DNA of 63,057 nt, from the NCBI GenBank assembly GCA_028343845.1, contig JAOLZO010000012.1, positions 1 to 63,057 on the forward strand, given 5' to 3'. Within the stretch, counting starts at the first letter, position 1. Each line of letters opens with the position of its first letter. This stretch comes from Verrucomicrobiota bacterium (lineage in GTDB: Bacteria; Verrucomicrobiota; Verrucomicrobiia; Opitutales; Seribacteraceae). A model generated the notes under the pieces. That model saw nothing but the letters and a program-made list of their open reading frames with translations. It was not told the DNA's origin and ran no database searches. This document shows, in pieces, positions 25,556-34,564 of this stretch. The position numbers and the translations under genes were made by a program.

Positions 25556-26785
25556 TTGGAAAAATTCTTAAATATTTGGGTTATTTCAAAATACGCTTCA
25601 TTGCCTAATTATGGATCTTGTGCCCGTTTGTTTCGATTAGCCAGTCATTTTAACAAATTGGGACACAAAACGATTTTAATAACTTCAGATGCGAATCACT
25701 TGTGTAATTATCCAGCTACCAGAAGAGTTTTCAATCATGAGATTATTGAAGGGTTGCAAGTTTGTTGGATAAAAACCAAAAAATATGTACAAACAGCTTC
25801 CGTGTCGAGGGTGTTGAGTTGGATAGATTTTGAAATCAAATTGCTCCTGATGCCTATTAATCGGGAAAGCAAACCCGATGTCTTGTTAGTGTCTTCTCTT
25901 TCGTTGTTTTCGATAATCTACGGTTACTACCTCAAGTTGAGGTTTGGCTGTAAGTTGATTTTTGAAATTCGTGACATTTGGCCTTTGACCATGACCGAAG
26001 AGGGAGGTTTCTCGAAGTGGCATCCTTTGGCTTTGATCCTTGGGATTGTTGAAAAGTTCGGTTATAGAAAATCTGATCTGGTCGTTGGCACGATGCCTCG
26101 ACTCGATGAGCATGTTCTTGAGAGGATAGGAAAACAAAGACCTTTCTTTTGCTCACCCCTTGGTTTTGAGAACATAAAACCGGAGCCAATCGAAAAAGAA
26201 CGAAAAATCGCTTTGGAGTCTTGTTTCCCCAAAGGAAAAACAATTGTCGGGTACTGCGGGAGCATGGGGATTTCGAATGCATTGGAAACCTTTATGGAAT
26301 GTATTGACATACTTGGAGAAGATTCTGGTGTTCACTTCGTGCTAGTTGGAGGCGGTGATCTCAGACGCAAGTTCATGGAACGATTGGATCACAGAACCAA
26401 TGTCACCTTCGTTAATAAAATTCCATCCACAGCAGTGCCTCATTTTCTTTCGTTGTGCGATGTTCTTTATCTCTCGACACATGATTCGAAAGTTTGGAAA
26501 TTTGGGCAGTCGATGAATAAATTCGTAGAGTATATGCTATCCGGAAAACCCATTCTAGCTACTTACTCGGGGTTCCCATCCATGCTGAATGAATCCAAGG
26601 CCGGGGAATTTGTATCCCCCAATGATGTGAACGCGTTAAAAGTTGCCATATTGAAATACTGCTCCATGTCGTCTTCTCAGAGGGAAGATATTGGAGCAAA
26701 GGGTCGTCGATGGGTTTTGCATAACAGATCTTATGACCGACTCGCTAAAGAATATCTTCTGGAAATGGAAAAACTAGTTGCTTGA
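25556..26785 (+). CDS. Glycosyltransferase family 4 (WbuB/WcaI-like)
   Basis: A 409-residue GT-B enzyme with a TTG start 3 nt after the fusion amidotransferase. Features: N-terminal glycine-poor loop ISKYASLPNYGSCARLF, FEIRDIWPLTM (common in WbuB-type aminosugar transferases), GYCGSMGISNALE, LVGGGDLRRK, and the C-terminal VEYMLSGKPILATYSG. It transfers an N-acetylated, perhaps amidinated, sugar. The next gene begins 8 nt before its stop. Confidence 0.8.
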   Translation: MEKFLNIWVISKYASLPNYGSCARLFRLASHFNKLGHKTILITSDANHLCNYPATRRVFNHEIIEGLQVCWIKTKKYVQTASVSRVLSWIDFEIKLLLMPINRESKPDVLLVSSLSLFSIIYGYYLKLRFGCKLIFEIRDIWPLTMTEEGGFSKWHPLALILGIVEKFGYRKSDLVVGTMPRLDEHVLERIGKQRPFFCSPLGFENIKPEPIEKERKIALESCFPKGKTIVGYCGSMGISNALETFMECIDILGEDSGVHFVLVGGGDLRRKFMERLDHRTNVTFVNKIPSTAVPHFLSLCDVLYLSTHDSKVWKFGQSMNKFVEYMLSGKPILATYSGFPSMLNESKAGEFVSPNDVNALKVAILKYCSMSSSQREDIGAKGRRWVLHNRSYDRLAKEYLLEMEKLVA

Positions 26786-27956
26786 CTTGAAAGACCGAAA
26801 TACAGCTGAGTCGATTTGCGAGCCTGCAGTTAATTTCATTCGAAGTATCTATGGTTCCGGGGTAATCCCTTTGCATCGACCTATTTTTGGTGGGAACGAG
26901 AAATCCTACCTTACTGATTGCATCGATTCGAATTTTGTTTCGAGTGCCGGATCCAAGGTCGATGACTTCGAGCGCCAGGTGGCTTCCTTTACAGGTGCAA
27001 AAAATGCCGTTGCAGTAGTGAATGGGACGAATGCCATTCAAATCGCGCTACTTCTAGCTGGTGTGGGGCAACAAGATGAGGTGCTTACCCAGGCTCTTAC
27101 TTTCGTTGCAACTTGCAATGCGATTTCCTATGTCGGAGCCGATCCGGTTTTCATAGACGTGGACAAGGATACGTTGGGTATGAGCCCGGTTTTTTTAAGT
27201 AAGTTTCTGGAAAGTCATGCGGTAAGGAAAGGGGATGGAGTTTTCAATAAATCCAGCGGGAAGCGGATCAAGGCTTGCTTGCCCATGCATACCTTTGGAT
27301 CACCCTGCCGAATTCAGGATATTTTAGATGTTTGTCGTGAGTGGGATATCCCCTTAGTCGAAGATGCGGCTGAGTCCTTGGGAAGTTTTTCCGATAAGCG
27401 ACATACCGGAACATTCGGTCTTCTCGGAGCAATCAGTTTCAATGGAAACAAAATCATAACGACGGGTGGAGGAGGAATGCTGCTTACTGATGATGATCAA
27501 TTGGCAAAGCGAGCCAAGCACTTGACTACCACCGCAAAAGTCCCGCATCGTTATGAATTCACCCATGACGAAATTGGGTTCAATTACCGCCTTCCCAGTC
27601 TCAATGCCGCTCTTGGTTGCGCTCAAATGGAACAACTGCCGCGGATAATTGAAATCAAAAGTCAAATCGCTGCGCAATACCGCTCCTTTTTTAAGACAAT
27701 CGGCGTAGAAATGGTTGAGCCCTTGACTCATTGCAGGACTAACAACTGGCTCAATGCTATTGTTCTGAAAGATAATAAAGAGAGAAATGATTTTTTGGAA
27801 TATACGAACGAAAACAATGTAATTACCCGTCCTATCTGGCGATTGATGTCAGATTTGAAAATGTTCCGGAATTGTCAAAAAGATAACCTGGAAAACTCTC
27901 GATGGTTAGAGGAACGCGTAGTAAATATTCCTTCGAGTGTAGTTTCCTTTGCTTGA
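26778..27956 (+). CDS. LegC-like DegT/DnrJ/EryC1 PLP aminotransferase
   Basis: A 392-residue sugar aminotransferase with a TTG start. IPLHRPIFGGNEKSYLTDCIDS and NFVSSAGSKVDDFE match the LegC family (UDP-4-keto-6-deoxy-GlcNAc aminotransferase) better than other DegT types. VNGTNAIQIALLLAG is the PLP phosphate site, and K225 in NGNKIITTGGGG is the Schiff-base lysine. With the LegB-like dehydratase at 28798 it can make UDP-4-amino-4,6-dideoxy-GlcNAc. The formyltransferase between them suggests the new amine becomes a formamido group. Confidence 0.85.
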   Translation: MLDLKDRNTAESICEPAVNFIRSIYGSGVIPLHRPIFGGNEKSYLTDCIDSNFVSSAGSKVDDFERQVASFTGAKNAVAVVNGTNAIQIALLLAGVGQQDEVLTQALTFVATCNAISYVGADPVFIDVDKDTLGMSPVFLSKFLESHAVRKGDGVFNKSSGKRIKACLPMHTFGSPCRIQDILDVCREWDIPLVEDAAESLGSFSDKRHTGTFGLLGAISFNGNKIITTGGGGMLLTDDDQLAKRAKHLTTTAKVPHRYEFTHDEIGFNYRLPSLNAALGCAQMEQLPRIIEIKSQIAAQYRSFFKTIGVEMVEPLTHCRTNNWLNAIVLKDNKERNDFLEYTNENNVITRPIWRLMSDLKMFRNCQKDNLENSRWLEERVVNIPSSVVSFA

Positions 27957-27965
27957 AATATTGAT

Positions 27966-28775
27966 ATGAAGGGTAGGGCAACTGTTTTGGTGACCAATGG
28001 AAATTTGATTTCATTGATTGCATTGCGTCTATGGCTTGATGCAAATCTTTCGGTTTTAAAGCTGGTTGTTATTACAACAAAGCTCCCTTCGGCCAAAAGT
28101 AATGTGCGTGAAACCTTTAAGATTTTGAGAAATTCCGGAATTAGATATTGTGGATTTAAACTTTTCTCTAACCTCTTTTTCCCTTTGTTTTTAAAAATTA
28201 TTGGTCGTCCGTACAATGTTCAAAGCTATATTCGCAATACGGGGATACGGGTTATTCGTACCGAAAACGTGAACGACCCTGCCGTCATTGCGAAAATAAA
28301 AAGCTCCTCTCCTGACATTCTTCTTTCATTCAGTGCCACAACTAAGTTCTGTACCGAATTAATATCGGCATCCAAGAGAGTATCCATCAACCTTCATTAT
28401 GCTTTGCTCCCTAAGTATGCTGGGTTGTCACCATATTTTTGGTACCTTTTCAATCACGAGAAAACTTCAGGTTGTACATTGCATGTAATATCGGATGTTC
28501 TTGATGCGGGAAATGTAATTGAGATGCGATCTTTTGCAATGAACGGATGTAATAGCGTGGCAAGCGTACTTCTGCAGCAAACGAAACTAGTGTCTCCAAT
28601 GTTAAATGATTTTTACAAGGGAAAAACTTCCGAGAATTCGTTAACCAAGCAAAACTTGTCGGAGAGGAGTTATTTTCGTCATCCAACGAAAGACCAAGCA
28701 GTCGTTTTTAACAAAAGCAGTCATGAATACATAACCTTCGAGGATGCTCGAGAAATTTTCAATTTAGTTTCTTGA
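27966..28775 (+). CDS. Sugar N-formyltransferase-like protein
   Basis: A 269-residue formyl_trans_N protein. The catalytic segment SINLHYALLPKYAGLSPYFW keeps the N-x-H pair and the LLPxxxG loop; the Asp motif is SDVLDAGNVIE, with GN in place of the usual GD. It is sandwiched between the LegC-like aminotransferase and LegB-like dehydratase, so the likely substrate is UDP-4-amino-4,6-dideoxy-GlcNAc with N10-formyl-tetrahydrofolate as donor. It is the second of three formyltransferase-fold proteins in the window. Confidence 0.7.
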   Translation: MKGRATVLVTNGNLISLIALRLWLDANLSVLKLVVITTKLPSAKSNVRETFKILRNSGIRYCGFKLFSNLFFPLFLKIIGRPYNVQSYIRNTGIRVIRTENVNDPAVIAKIKSSSPDILLSFSATTKFCTELISASKRVSINLHYALLPKYAGLSPYFWYLFNHEKTSGCTLHVISDVLDAGNVIEMRSFAMNGCNSVASVLLQQTKLVSPMLNDFYKGKTSENSLTKQNLSERSYFRHPTKDQAVVFNKSSHEYITFEDAREIFNLVS

Positions 28776-28797
28776 TGTTTGACTTTAGCCTATTTCA

Positions 28798-29985
28798 ATG
28801 AATTTACTAAACTTAATTTGTCGGGATGACTTACTATTCGAGGACGACTTGACTCGGTTAAAATCCGAACTAATCAATTCGGTTCAGAGTAGCAGTTTTT
28901 TGGTCATAGGAGGTGCCGGTTCGATCGGACAAGCGGTGGTTCGGGAAATCTTCAAACGCGACCCGAAGACCTTGCATGTTGTTGATATTAGTGAAAACAA
29001 TATGGTAGAATTGGTACGAGACATTCGGAGCACTTTGGGGTACATCAAAGGCGAATTCAAAACCTTTGCCATTGACTGTGGGAGCCCCGAGTTCGAGGCC
29101 CTCTTTGCCGCCGAAGGACCTTATGATTACATATTGAATCTTTCTGCCCTCAAGCATGTGAGAAGTGAAAAAGATCCCTACACATTGATGAGAATGATAA
29201 AGGTTAACATATTCAATACCATTAAGACTTTGAGCATGGGATCAGGCAAGGGTCTCAAGAATTATTTTTGTGTTTCCACCGACAAAGCGGCGAATCCGGT
29301 AAACATGATGGGAGGGAGCAAACGAATCATGGAAATGTTCTTGATGAGAGAAAGCCTCTCACAAAATTTGTCTATGGCAAGATTTGCAAATGTGGCCTTT
29401 TCGGATGGATCTCTGCTTCACGGTTTCAATCAACGATTTTCCAAGATGCAACCAATTGCGGCACCCAATGATGTCAAGAGGTATTTTGTTACTCCGCAGG
29501 AGTCGGGTGAGCTTTGTTTGATGTCATGTATATTTGGTGAGAATCGCGATGTCTTCTTCCCCAAACTAAGTGACAAACTGCATCTTGTTACCTTCTCGGA
29601 AATTGCCCGAAAGTATTTGCAGCAAATTGGTTATGATGCATATGAATGTGAAACTGAAGGAGAAGCCAGAGACAGGTGTTCGGAGTTGATATCTGAAAAG
29701 AAATGGCCTTGCTATTTCTTCAATAGTGATACTACTGGCGAAAAAGATTTTGAAGAGTTTTTTACAGAGAAGGAAGAACTTGATATGAATAGGTTTTCTT
29801 CAATTGGGGTTATCAAGAACGATCCTGTATTTGATCAAGAAAAACTTGCTTCGTTTGAAACTCTAATAGATGAAATCAATTCATCCCAAACTTTGAAGCG
29901 AGAAGATTTTGTCAATTTGTTTCATGAGATAATTCCTGATTTTGGTCATAAAGAAACCGGAAAGTTTCTGGATCAAAGAATGTAG
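28798..29985 (+). CDS. UDP-GlcNAc 4,6-dehydratase-like (LegB/CapD short form)
   Basis: A 395-residue extended SDR of the polysaccharide_biosyn_CapD type: GGAGSIGQ at 38-45, VDISENNMVELVRDIR, NLSALKHVRSEKDPYTLMRM and the active-site CVSTDKAANPVNMMGGSKR. The Met-for-Tyr substitution in that last motif is normal for this dehydratase group. It lacks the N-terminal membrane domain of PglF/WbpM, as LegB does. It would convert UDP-GlcNAc to the 4-keto-6-deoxy sugar used by the LegC-like aminotransferase. It ends sharing one base with the sugar-transferase start. Confidence 0.85.
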   Translation: MNLLNLICRDDLLFEDDLTRLKSELINSVQSSSFLVIGGAGSIGQAVVREIFKRDPKTLHVVDISENNMVELVRDIRSTLGYIKGEFKTFAIDCGSPEFEALFAAEGPYDYILNLSALKHVRSEKDPYTLMRMIKVNIFNTIKTLSMGSGKGLKNYFCVSTDKAANPVNMMGGSKRIMEMFLMRESLSQNLSMARFANVAFSDGSLLHGFNQRFSKMQPIAAPNDVKRYFVTPQESGELCLMSCIFGENRDVFFPKLSDKLHLVTFSEIARKYLQQIGYDAYECETEGEARDRCSELISEKKWPCYFFNSDTTGEKDFEEFFTEKEELDMNRFSSIGVIKNDPVFDQEKLASFETLIDEINSSQTLKREDFVNLFHEIIPDFGHKETGKFLDQRM

Positions 29986-30665
29986 TGCAAAGATTTTTTG
30001 ACATAATCTTTTCCCTATTGGCATTATTAGTTCTGTGTCCCTTGCTTCTACCCATAGTAATCGTTCTCAAACTAACGGGAGAAGGGGAGGTGTTTTTTCT
30101 TCAAAAAAGGGTGGGTAAAGGGGCTGTTCCTTTCAATCTCTTCAAGTTTGCAACCATGCTTAAGGATAGCCCTAATCTGGGATCGGGCACGGTGACGTTG
30201 AAAAGTGATCCAAGAGTACTTCCTGTGGGCAAATTTTTGCGCAAAACCAAAATCAACGAACTACCTCAGCTTTTGAACGTTTTGTTTGGAGACATGAGCA
30301 TAGTTGGACCCAGACCTCAGACTGTGCGTTGCTTTGATGTTTTCCCGGAAAATCTCAAAGAAACCATAACCAAAATCCGCCCAGGTTTATCCGGTCTTGG
30401 TCCGATTATTTTTCGGGATGAGGAAAACATATTGGCAGAAAACGAGGAGTCGGTCGAATATTACGATCAGGTCATTGCGCCATACAAAGGCAGCGTTGAG
30501 GCTTGGTATGTAAAAAATCAAAGTCTTTGGTCATACTTTGTGATTATTTTCATAACCGTTTGGGTCATTTTGTTTCCAAGCTCTTCCCTCGTCTGGCAAT
30601 TTTTCAAGGGGATACCCAAACCGCCTAAGGAATTGTCTGACAATCTTAACTTCACAAGCCAGTAA
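29985..30665 (+). CDS. PglC-like polyprenol-phosphate sugar-1-phosphate transferase
   Basis: A 226-residue small phosphoglycosyltransferase (Bac_transf) with a GTG start. The N-terminal re-entrant hydrophobic helix FFDIIFSLLALLVLCPLLLP is followed by QKRVGKG, FKFATM, KSDPRVLPVGKFLRKTKINE, LPQLLN and MSIVGPRP. It starts assembly by moving a sugar-1-phosphate to undecaprenyl phosphate. Its position right after the LegB/LegC/formyl genes suggests the first sugar is a bacillosamine-like 4-formamido derivative. An extra C-terminal hydrophobic segment (SYFVIIFITVWVILF) is present, which is unusual for minimal PglC. Confidence 0.85.
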   Translation: MQRFFDIIFSLLALLVLCPLLLPIVIVLKLTGEGEVFFLQKRVGKGAVPFNLFKFATMLKDSPNLGSGTVTLKSDPRVLPVGKFLRKTKINELPQLLNVLFGDMSIVGPRPQTVRCFDVFPENLKETITKIRPGLSGLGPIIFRDEENILAENEESVEYYDQVIAPYKGSVEAWYVKNQSLWSYFVIIFITVWVILFPSSSLVWQFFKGIPKPPKELSDNLNFTSQ

Positions 30666-30791
30666 GTTGCGTATCTCGCATTTCCGCTCGAATCCTATTT
30701 CGGGTTTTTAGCAGTTTACAGCCATTGTTTGAGCAGTCTTTTTGATAGAATTTATGCTTCGGTCACCTCGGTTGGCTGCCTTTGTCTTAGG

Positions 30792-30820
30792 TTGACGGAT
30801 AATGCAATCTATTGTATGAA
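30792..30820 (+). promoter_or_regulatory. Weak sigma70-like promoter candidate
   Basis: TTGACG at 30792-30797 and TATGAA at 30815-30820 are separated by 17 bases, close to the -35/-10 consensus. The site lies in one of the longer gaps of the cluster (30666-30832), before the WecA-like gene. Predicted transcription would start about 6-8 nt before GTG 30833, so the message would be almost leaderless. Chance occurrence is quite possible. Confidence 0.25.
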
Positions 30821-30988
30821 ATATCTCTTTTCGTGACACCTTCCATCTATAGCCTTTTCGTGTTGGGAGCATTCCTGACATGTGTGTTTACACCAGTGAT
30901 TCGTTTCTTGGCTTTAAGGGGTGGATTTGTAGACTGTCCCCAGCGAGCACGCAAGGTTCACCAGCATGCGATTCCGCGTTTGGGGGGG
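30812..30988 (+). pseudogene. N-terminal fragment of the WecA-like transferase, out of frame with the rest
   Basis: This frame (TTG 30812 or more likely GTG 30833) encodes the family N-terminus: a first membrane helix, then CPQRARKVHQHAIPRLGG, the K-V-H-x-x-x-x-P-R-L-G-G motif found in WecA/TagO/MraY relatives. After the G7 tract at 30982-30988 the frame turns into unrelated sequence, while the expected continuation GAAVLGSYLIV is found one base along in the next frame. Removing one G joins both parts perfectly. Confidence 0.7.
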
Positions 30989-32363
30989 TGCTGCGGTATT
31001 GGGTTCCTATCTCATCGTCCTCCTCCTCGGCGGTTTTACCGTCCCTTCTCTTTCCGAGGCTTTGTGGGGAGAGCATCCGGTGGCAGGAATCATTATCTTA
31101 GGCTCATTGGCGATTTTCGGGATCGGAGTTCTGGATGACTTGAGTCGATTGTCTCCTCGAATAAAGCTGCTGGGTGAATTTGTTATCGTTGGTGCAGTAG
31201 TTTGGTTTGCGGATTTGTCTTTTTCGACAGTGGAGGTAATTAGTATTGGCTCCTTGGTCTTTCCCGAGTGGGTCGGTTTCGCCCTTGCTTGCTTGTGGAT
31301 TACAGGGATGGCCAATGCGGTGAATCTGATTGACGGATTGGACGGTCTGGCTTCCGGAATTACCTTGTTTGGGTTGATTGCTGTTTCAGTTGTCGGATTT
31401 TTGCTTAAGATACCACATGTTACTTGGCTCTCGACTTTGCTCATCGGGTGTTTGCTTGGTTTCCTGGTCTATAACAGTAGACCGGCTTCTATTTTTCTCG
31501 GAGATTGCGGGAGCCTGACCTTAGGTTATTTGGCAGGTTGCTTGTGCCTCATGGGCAGCGTAAGTGCCGAGGGCACGATCAATGGCATCTTTCCTTTTCT
31601 AGCCTTTGCCTTGCCCGTAACGGATTGTGTTTTTTCAATTTTCAGGAGGATGTTACGCGGGCGTTCACCGTTTTCTCCGGATATGGAACACTTTCATCAT
31701 CGGCTGATGGCAAAGGGGCTTTCCCACGGGAAAGCTGTGCTTGCCATGTGGGCTGCTGCCTTTACCTGTAGTTTCGTTGCCGTCGCAGCGGCCTTGGGCA
31801 AAGGCGATCAGCTTACTGCCTTATTCGTGTTTTTCGGTTTTGGAGGATTTATCCTGCTTCGCTATCTCGGATACTTCAGGTTTGAGTTTTTCGGGCAGGG
31901 TTTTTCTTCACTTCTCCAAGATAGAAAAAGTACGCGAACCGCCGAGCAAGCTGTTAAGGATGCAGAGGATATGCTTGGACAGATGGATACTATCGGAGGA
32001 ATTTCTGAGGCCTTTGGCAAAGCGGCCGAAGGGATGCAGTTTCATGAAGTCTCATTGGCCTTTTATGAGGAAGGGCATGGAAGGCTTGGAGTAAAAGGAG
32101 AGGCGAACACTTCGACCACTCGTAAGAGCATCAACTGGAAGGATCCCGAGCAAAGTGGTTTCTATTCTCGGGATAAGGAGTTTGTTACGGAGTTTGGAAT
32201 TAACGGAAGAAATTTTGCATACGGGTTGATCCGATACACCTATATGGATGGAAGGAGCAGTTTGGATGTTCAGGAAGAGATTCTGCTTGAGCGGATTCAC
32301 GACGCCTTGGCATCCTTGGCAGCTCGCGTGCGCAAGAAGACTGAGGAAATAACCAGCGATTAG
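30966..32363 (+). CDS. WecA/TagO-like polyprenol-phosphate GlcNAc-1-phosphate transferase, main body (frameshifted start)
   Basis: As read, the frame starts at ATG 30966 and would miss the first helix and the KVHxxxxPRLGG motif, which lie in the adjacent frame. The body has all other family motifs: GVLDDLSRLSP, NAVNLIDGLDGLASG, FLGDCGSLTLGY and HFHHRLMAKG, within about ten membrane helices. From about residue 315 there is a soluble C-terminal extension of about 150 residues rich in charged residues, of unknown role. It would initiate glycan synthesis with a HexNAc-1-phosphate. Joined to the upstream fragment the product is about 510 residues. It is a broken or phase-variable gene, or the G-tract is a sequencing error. 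Confidence 0.75.
   Translation: MRFRVWGGAAVLGSYLIVLLLGGFTVPSLSEALWGEHPVAGIIILGSLAIFGIGVLDDLSRLSPRIKLLGEFVIVGAVVWFADLSFSTVEVISIGSLVFPEWVGFALACLWITGMANAVNLIDGLDGLASGITLFGLIAVSVVGFLLKIPHVTWLSTLLIGCLLGFLVYNSRPASIFLGDCGSLTLGYLAGCLCLMGSVSAEGTINGIFPFLAFALPVTDCVFSIFRRMLRGRSPFSPDMEHFHHRLMAKGLSHGKAVLAMWAAAFTCSFVAVAAALGKGDQLTALFVFFGFGGFILLRYLGYFRFEFFGQGFSSLLQDRKSTRTAEQAVKDAEDMLGQMDTIGGISEAFGKAAEGMQFHEVSLAFYEEGHGRLGVKGEANTSTTRKSINWKDPEQSGFYSRDKEFVTEFGINGRNFAYGLIRYTYMDGRSSLDVQEEILLERIHDALASLAARVRKKTEEITSD
30982..30988 (+). repeat. G7 homopolymer at a frameshift
   Basis: Seven consecutive G inside the WecA-like gene. Six G would give one continuous reading frame (R-L-G-G-A-A-V-L-G). Such tracts change length by slippage, so this could be a phase-variation site or a base-calling error. 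Confidence 0.7.
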
Positions 32364-32420
32364 TTCGGTGGGATTTGCACCTCAATCGTTTTCTTTCAAA
32401 ATGAGATCGTTTATAAGCTA

Positions 32421-33389
32421 GTGAATGTAGCCGAAAGCACATGTCTTGTAATCGGAGGGGCTGGGTTTATCGGTAGTCATGTTGTTTCCGCACTGCTGGA
32501 AGAAGGAGTGGGGAAGGTAAGGGTTTATGACAATCTCGCTCGTGGTGATCTTGCATACCTTACGTCTTCATTGAAGGATGAAAGGTGTAGTTTTTACGAA
32601 AATGGCGGAGACGTTCGTGATGTTGATTTGCTTAACGATGCCATGCAGGGCGTTGATTGCGTCATCCACTTGGCAGCCATGTGGCTCCTTCATTGCAAGG
32701 ACTTTCCTCGAACTGCATTCCATGTTAATATCGAAGGAACCTTCAATGTCCTGGAAGCTTGTGTGAAGAACAAGGTCAGCAGATTGGTTTATTCCTCATC
32801 AGCTTCCGTTTATGGAGATGCTTCCGAGGTTCCCATGACGGAAAGTCACCCTTTTGACAACCGCAACTTTTATGGGTCAACCAAGATTGCAGGGGAAGCA
32901 ATGTGTCGAGCGTTTTATGATCGTTATGGTTTGGATTACGTAGGCTTGCGATACATGAACGTTTACGGACCACATCAAGATCAAACTGCTGCATACACCG
33001 GAGTAATCCCGATTATGCTTAACAAGATCGATGAAAACGAAGCTCCGGTAATCAATGGCGATGGATCGCAGGCTTATGATTTCATCGACGTGAGGGATGT
33101 TGCTCGATGCAATGTCTTGGCTCTGAAATCACAGGCAACGGATGAATTTTACAACGTGGGTACGGGTATGCAGACGAGTATTCGCGAATTGTGTGATACA
33201 ATTTTGGACCTGAAGGAATCGAACTTAGAAGTAACTTACAAGCCTTACTCGGAAGACGATGCTCGCAGGATGGTTCAGAACCGAATAGGATGTCCTGAGA
33301 AGGCTAAGAGGGATTTGGGTTTCGCATACGAGATCGAACTTCGAAAGGGTCTTCAGGACTTGATTGCTTGGCGAGAAGCCAATACGTGA
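32421..33389 (+). CDS. NAD-dependent nucleotide-sugar epimerase/dehydratase
   Basis: A 322-residue extended SDR with a GTG start. It has IGGAGFIGSH at the N-terminus, VIHLAA, and SSASVYG, with Y151/K155 in FYGSTK. YMNVYGPHQ and NVGTGMQTSIREL follow the GalE/WbiB type. Probably a UDP-hexose(amine) 4-epimerase or a dTDP/UDP sugar dehydratase. The next gene begins at GTG within its stop codon (GTGA, 33386-33389), so the product may feed the DegT aminotransferase. Confidence 0.85.
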   Translation: MNVAESTCLVIGGAGFIGSHVVSALLEEGVGKVRVYDNLARGDLAYLTSSLKDERCSFYENGGDVRDVDLLNDAMQGVDCVIHLAAMWLLHCKDFPRTAFHVNIEGTFNVLEACVKNKVSRLVYSSSASVYGDASEVPMTESHPFDNRNFYGSTKIAGEAMCRAFYDRYGLDYVGLRYMNVYGPHQDQTAAYTGVIPIMLNKIDENEAPVINGDGSQAYDFIDVRDVARCNVLALKSQATDEFYNVGTGMQTSIRELCDTILDLKESNLEVTYKPYSEDDARRMVQNRIGCPEKAKRDLGFAYEIELRKGLQDLIAWREANT

Positions 33390-34564
33390 AAATACCTATA
33401 GCTCGAACAAGTCTCACTTTGCAGGAAAGGCAAAGTGTGCTTGGACCTTTGGAATCCGGGTGGTTGGTTCAAGGTCCGAAGGTTCGAGAATTTGAGCAGA
33501 AGTGGTCTAGCTTTACCGGAGCGACGCATTCGATTGCGGTTACTTCCTGTACCAGCGCCCTGCACCTCTCCCTTGCCGCCTTAGGCTTTGGACCGGGGGA
33601 CGAAGCTATTGTTCCTGCTTTCACTTGGATCTCCACTGCTAACGTGGTCGAGCATCTCGGAGGAAAGGTTGTGTTTTGTGATGTCGACCTAGAGACCTTC
33701 AACCTCGACGTGCGTCAAGTCGAATCAAAGATTACAGGGCGAACCAAAGCGATCCTTCCAGTTCATTTATTCGGACTTGCGGCGGACATGGATCCAATCG
33801 TTGAGTTGGCAAGAAAGCATAACCTGTGGATTGTGGAAGATGCTGCGTGTGGGTTCGGTTCCAAATACCAAGGCTCGCATGTAGGGACTATCGGAGATGC
33901 CGGTTGCTTTAGTTTTCATCCCCGCAAGGCAATTACAACTGGTGAGGGTGGAATGGTTACCACAAATGACGACTCACTCGCTGAAAAGATAAGAAGACTT
34001 CGAGATCACGGAGCTGCAATGACTGATCTTCACCGCCATCTTGGGGCTCGTCCCTACCTGTTGGCAGATCATCCTGATGCAGGTTATAACCAAAGGATGA
34101 CCGACTTGCAGGCAGCATTGGGGGCGGCGCAGATGGATCGTGCAAGCGATATCGTTTGCGAAAGACAGACTTTGGCTAAGAGGTATGATGAGGCTTTTGC
34201 AAAACTAGAATGGATGCGAATTCCTTTTGAGCACGATGATTATGAACATGGGTATCAAAGTTACCCTTGCTTGTTCATGCCCGAAGAAGTCAATCCGACA
34301 ACTGTTGAAGGAATCAATTCCCGGCGAAACGAGTGGATGGACGTTTTGCAAAAAAAAGGCATTTCAACCCGTCCCGCAACTCATGCCGTTCACATGTTGA
34401 GCTTTTACAGGGAAAAGTACCAATTAAGCCCAGATGACTTTCCCAATGCCAGGGCGGCCGATCAATGCAGTATCTCTTTGCCTCTTTTTCACGGAATGAA
34501 GAAAAGCGAACAAGATTTCGTTATCGAAAAGGTTTTGGAAACTGAATTCTTATGTGCGGAATAG
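33386..34564 (+). CDS. DegT/DnrJ/EryC1/StrS sugar aminotransferase
   Basis: A 392-residue PLP enzyme; GTG 33386 overlaps the epimerase stop and gives MKIPIARTSLT, a normal start (TTG 33368 is the longer alternative). TSCTSALHLSLAALG, VPAFTWISTANVVEHLGG, VEDAACGFGS and K181 in FHPRKAITTGEGG are the PLP-site motifs. It may transfer an amine to C3 or C4 of a keto sugar. A glutamine-dependent asparagine synthetase-like gene follows with a 13-nt overlap. Confidence 0.9.
   Translation: MKIPIARTSLTLQERQSVLGPLESGWLVQGPKVREFEQKWSSFTGATHSIAVTSCTSALHLSLAALGFGPGDEAIVPAFTWISTANVVEHLGGKVVFCDVDLETFNLDVRQVESKITGRTKAILPVHLFGLAADMDPIVELARKHNLWIVEDAACGFGSKYQGSHVGTIGDAGCFSFHPRKAITTGEGGMVTTNDDSLAEKIRRLRDHGAAMTDLHRHLGARPYLLADHPDAGYNQRMTDLQAALGAAQMDRASDIVCERQTLAKRYDEAFAKLEWMRIPFEHDDYEHGYQSYPCLFMPEEVNPTTVEGINSRRNEWMDVLQKKGISTRPATHAVHMLSFYREKYQLSPDDFPNARAADQCSISLPLFHGMKKSEQDFVIEKVLETEFLCAE

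Noticed and set aside
30989-31138. Continuation of the 108-codon frame after the G7 tract
   Set aside because: The peptide after the tract is arginine-rich, low-sense sequence; the true continuation is in the next frame.
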